This document shows, piece by piece, positions 6,175 to 8,028 of a stretch of DNA of 8,028 bases (position 1 is the first letter of the stretch; every line of letters begins with the position of its first letter). Where the stretch lies: the NCBI GenBank assembly GCA_030039135.1, contig JASHQN010000125.1:1-8028 (forward strand), read 5' to 3'. Below the pieces are notes generated by a model. It was not told the DNA's origin. It saw only the letters and a list, made by a program, of their open reading frames with translations, and ran no database searches. The translations under genes and the position numbers were made by a program. Source of the stretch: Thermoplasmata archaeon. Its GTDB lineage: Archaea > Thermoplasmatota > Thermoplasmata > Lutacidiplasmatales > UBA184.

Positions 6175-7614
6175 GTGCCACCTGCAAGCGACGATCGGCC
6201 GGCGGAAGCTCCGCCCCGGTCCGAGACGAGCCGAGAAGCCCATGGGCCGGTCGCGCCCGTCAGCGACCGGCCAGCGGGCGGAGGGGGAGCCGCCGAACCG
6301 GCCTACGCCCCGGCGAGCCCTCCGCCCGCGACCCCGACGTCGACGGCCGAGTTCCTCGACTCGTTCCTTCAGACGAAGAGCGAGCTGTTCCGCGAGAACC
6401 GGGAGGTCCTGCGCGATTCGTACGTCCCGGCTCGCCTCCCGCACCGGGAGAACGAGATCCGGCAGGTCGCGGAGGTGCTCGCGCCCTCCCTGCGCGGGGA
6501 CGTACCCTCGAACCTCCTCATCTACGGCAAGATCGGCACCGGTAAGACCGCGGTCGTCACCCAGGTCCGTCAGGACATCCAACGGCGCGCCGACGCCGCG
6601 CACGCGAACGTTACCTTCATCACCGTGAACTGCGGGAACATCGACACCGCCTACAGCCTGCTCCAGAACATCGGCAACACCTTCGCGAAGGCCGAGTCCG
6701 ACCGGATCCCGACGGGCTGGTCGCTCGATCGCGTCCAGGGCGCCATGCGGCGACTGATGGACACGCGCGGAGGGACGATCGTTCTCACGCTCGATGAGAT
6801 CGACCGCCTCGTCGCACGGAGCGGGGACAACGTGCTCTACACGCTCAGCCAGCTCAACACCGAGCTCGAGCAGGCTCGCCTCGTCCTCGTCGGGATCTCG
6901 AACGACTTGAAGTTCACGAACCATCTCGACGCGCGGGTCCGTAGCCGGCTTAACGAGGAGAAGATCCTCTTCGACCCGTACAAAGCGCCCCAACTGCAGG
7001 ACATCCTCCAGGACCGCGCGAAGGTCGCGTTCCGGGAGGGGGTCGTCGACCCCGGAGTGATCGAGCTGTGTGCGGCGTACGCCCAGCTAGAGAGCGGCGA
7101 CGCGCGACGAGCGCTCGCGCTGCTCCGGCTCGCCGCGGAGATGGCGGAACGCGACCACGCCAAGCGCATCACCCGCGATCACGTGGTCAAGGCGAAGAAC
7201 CGCCTGGAGAAGGACATCATCATCGAGTGCTGCCGCTCGTTGCCACCGCACTGCAAGGTGCTCCTCTACGCGATCCTGCAGTCCTACGAACGTCGGCGCA
7301 CCGGGGTACTGACCGGGGAGGTCTACGACAACTACAAGCGGCTCGCCGAGCGGCTCGGCCTGCCTCCCCTGCACGCCCGGTCGATCTCGAACTACGTGAG
7401 CGAGCTCGAGTCGCTCGGGCTCATCCGGGCGACGATCGTCTCGCGGGGACGCGGGGGGCGCACGCGCGAGATCCAGGTCGACGTCCCGATCTCGGAGACG
7501 ATGCCCGCGCTCGAGGAGGACCCGCTCCTCGGGCCGCTCGGACGGCCCCGGAGCCGGGGCCAAACGCTGCTCACCAACTTCGACAATCCCGGGCGTACCG
7601 GGCCGACGTACTGA
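6175..7614 (+). CDS. cdc6: Orc1/Cdc6 family replication initiator
   Basis: AAA+ ATPase that binds origin DNA in archaea and recruits MCM helicase; also called Orc1. The 479-residue protein has Walker A GKIGTGKT (118-125), Walker B LTLDEID (204-210), sensor 1 VGISND (239-244), the RVRSRL arginine-containing block (254-259) and sensor 2 ESGDARRAL (306-314). A C-terminal winged helix follows, covering about 381-435, with the basic wing SRGRGGRTREIQV. The family core begins near FLDSFLQTKSELF (60-72), so residues 1-58 are a Pro/Ala/Gly-rich extension, probably disordered. A tail of about 40 residues follows the wing. Typical archaeal members are about 370-420 residues. Start GTG 6175 is forced: an in-frame TAG lies at 6163, and no other ATG, GTG or TTG precedes the core. 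No clear Shine-Dalgarno is visible. ATPase and DNA-binding parts look intact. The gene converges with the small coiled-coil gene, 20 nt apart. Confidence 0.96.
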   Translation: MPPASDDRPAEAPPRSETSREAHGPVAPVSDRPAGGGGAAEPAYAPASPPPATPTSTAEFLDSFLQTKSELFRENREVLRDSYVPARLPHRENEIRQVAEVLAPSLRGDVPSNLLIYGKIGTGKTAVVTQVRQDIQRRADAAHANVTFITVNCGNIDTAYSLLQNIGNTFAKAESDRIPTGWSLDRVQGAMRRLMDTRGGTIVLTLDEIDRLVARSGDNVLYTLSQLNTELEQARLVLVGISNDLKFTNHLDARVRSRLNEEKILFDPYKAPQLQDILQDRAKVAFREGVVDPGVIELCAAYAQLESGDARRALALLRLAAEMAERDHAKRITRDHVVKAKNRLEKDIIIECCRSLPPHCKVLLYAILQSYERRRTGVLTGEVYDNYKRLAERLGLPPLHARSISNYVSELESLGLIRATIVSRGRGGRTREIQVDVPISETMPALEEDPLLGPLGRPRSRGQTLLTNFDNPGRTGPTY

Positions 7615-7634
7615 GGCGCGCGCGCGGCCGGCGG

Positions 7635-7850
7635 TCAGGCAAGAGCGTCGTCGATCGCGTCGGCGCTCGCGACCTTCGTGGGGATGGCCGCGTCCGCGCG
7701 CCGCCGTGCCCGCTCCCGCCGTAGCTCCCTTAGATCGCGATCGAGCTCCTTGAGCTCCACCGCGGCCCGGCGGACGCGGATCCGCGCGATCGTCTCCAGG
7801 GTCGCGATCTCGCGGTCGAGCACCTCGTTAGATCCACGGAACGGGCTCAC
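7635..7850 (-). CDS. Small charged coiled-coil protein coupled to an aldehyde dehydrogenase gene
   Basis: I do not recognise this 71-residue protein. Residues 8-50 are rich in Glu, Arg, Leu and Ala, with hydrophobic residues spaced as in a heptad coiled coil (for example LKELDRDLRELRRERARRR). The C-terminal 20 residues are acidic and alanine-rich. There is no signal peptide, membrane segment or cysteine. The GTG start overlaps the dehydrogenase stop as GTGA, a 4-nt overlap, and GGAGG lies about 10 nt upstream. That arrangement indicates co-translation with the dehydrogenase and supports a real gene. Possible roles include a structural or assembly partner of the dehydrogenase, but nothing in the sequence shows one. 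Confidence 0.68.
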   Translation of the reverse strand: MSPFRGSNEVLDREIATLETIARIRVRRAAVELKELDRDLRELRRERARRRADAAIPTKVASADAIDDALA

Positions 7851-8028
7851 GACAGGGGTCCCTCCTCGATCTGCGCCTTCTGCAACTTCGAGGAGAAGTC
7901 GACGAAAACGGTCTTGATCTCCGTGAACTCCTCGATCGCCACGCTCCCGGCCTCGCGTCCACCGTTCCCGGTGTTCTTCACCCCGCCGAACGGCAGCTGG
8001 ACCTCGGCGCCGATCGTCGGTGCGTTGA
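7847..8028 (-). CDS. Aldehyde dehydrogenase, C-terminal fragment (gene continues beyond window)
   Basis: Only the last 59 codons and the stop are in the window. They read NAPTIGAEVQLPFGGVKNTG, then NGGREAGSVAIEEFTEIKTV, then FVDFSSKLQKAQIE. This is the C-terminal end of the NAD(P)-dependent aldehyde dehydrogenase superfamily, where the phenylalanine of PFGG and the following oligomerisation strand lie. The form 'N-x-P-T-x-GAE ... FGG-x-K-x-TG-x-GGRE-x-GS' resembles ALDH7-like (alpha-aminoadipic semialdehyde) enzymes and related archaeal proteins more than classic betaine-aldehyde or succinate-semialdehyde enzymes. The substrate cannot be assigned, because the catalytic cysteine and glutamate are outside the window. 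The stop overlaps the start of the small coiled-coil gene. Confidence 0.87.
   Translation of the reverse strand, partial: NAPTIGAEVQLPFGGVKNTGNGGREAGSVAIEEFTEIKTVFVDFSSKLQKAQIEEGPLS

Noticed and set aside
5702..6628. A 308-codon plus-strand open frame spanning the kinase start, the intergenic gap and the start of cdc6
   Set aside because: It crosses three well-supported features in other frames and translates to Arg/Pro-rich low-complexity sequence.
6055..6993. A 312-codon minus-strand frame antisense to cdc6
   Set aside because: It overlaps the ATPase core of cdc6 on the opposite strand, with no domain signature of its own.
1..8028. Search for CRISPR repeats, insertion sequences, tRNA or rRNA genes, toxin-antitoxin or defence modules
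   Set aside because: No regularly spaced direct repeats, transposase motifs, cloverleaf or rRNA-like segments were seen. The coding content is core metabolism and replication, so I do not claim a new defence or mobile system.

Overview
The window reads as chromosomal DNA from a GC-rich archaeon. Four genes are diagnostic of Archaea: an archaeal-type S-adenosylmethionine synthetase, a stand-alone Elp3, isopentenyl phosphate kinase, and an Orc1/Cdc6 replication initiator. The very GC-rich codon third positions, with long spurious antisense frames, and the mix of genes would fit a GC-rich Thermoplasmatota or related euryarchaeal lineage. That placement is inference; no rRNA gene or other phylogenetic marker is present to fix it.

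Layout. Positions 1-6007 are coded entirely on the minus strand. Reading in the direction of transcription, from high to low coordinates: a 73-residue two-helix membrane protein (6007-5786); isopentenyl phosphate kinase (5769-4954); type 2 isopentenyl diphosphate isomerase (5024-3879, overlapping the kinase by 71 nt); Elp3 (3894-2341, overlapping the isomerase by 16 nt); and S-adenosylmethionine synthetase (2297-1101, after a 43-nt gap that may hold its own promoter). After a 144-nt gap with two GC hairpins and a clear TATA-like element, a membrane-anchored protein with C-terminal double zinc ribbons starts at 956 and runs off the left edge. On the plus strand, 6175-7614 encodes Orc1/Cdc6, divergent from the isoprenoid cluster across a 167-nt gap. 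Converging on it from the right, on the minus strand, are the end of an aldehyde dehydrogenase (to 7847) and a 71-residue coiled-coil protein coupled to it by a 4-nt overlap (7850-7635).

How the genes fit together. The kinase makes isopentenyl diphosphate (IPP) from isopentenyl phosphate, and the isomerase converts IPP to DMAPP. Together they form the end of the archaeal alternative mevalonate pathway, which feeds ether-lipid synthesis. Elp3 is a radical-SAM/acetyltransferase enzyme that begins wobble-uridine modification of tRNA and consumes SAM. The SAM synthetase beside it makes that cofactor. Cdc6 marks a replication-initiation gene, and the gap before it is a candidate place to look for an origin, although no convincing origin recognition boxes are visible.

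I see no CRISPR array, insertion sequence, tRNA, rRNA or obvious defence island. This looks like core chromosome. The less familiar material is the zinc-ribbon membrane protein, the two small proteins, the long kinase/isomerase overlap, and the non-conserved tails of Cdc6.
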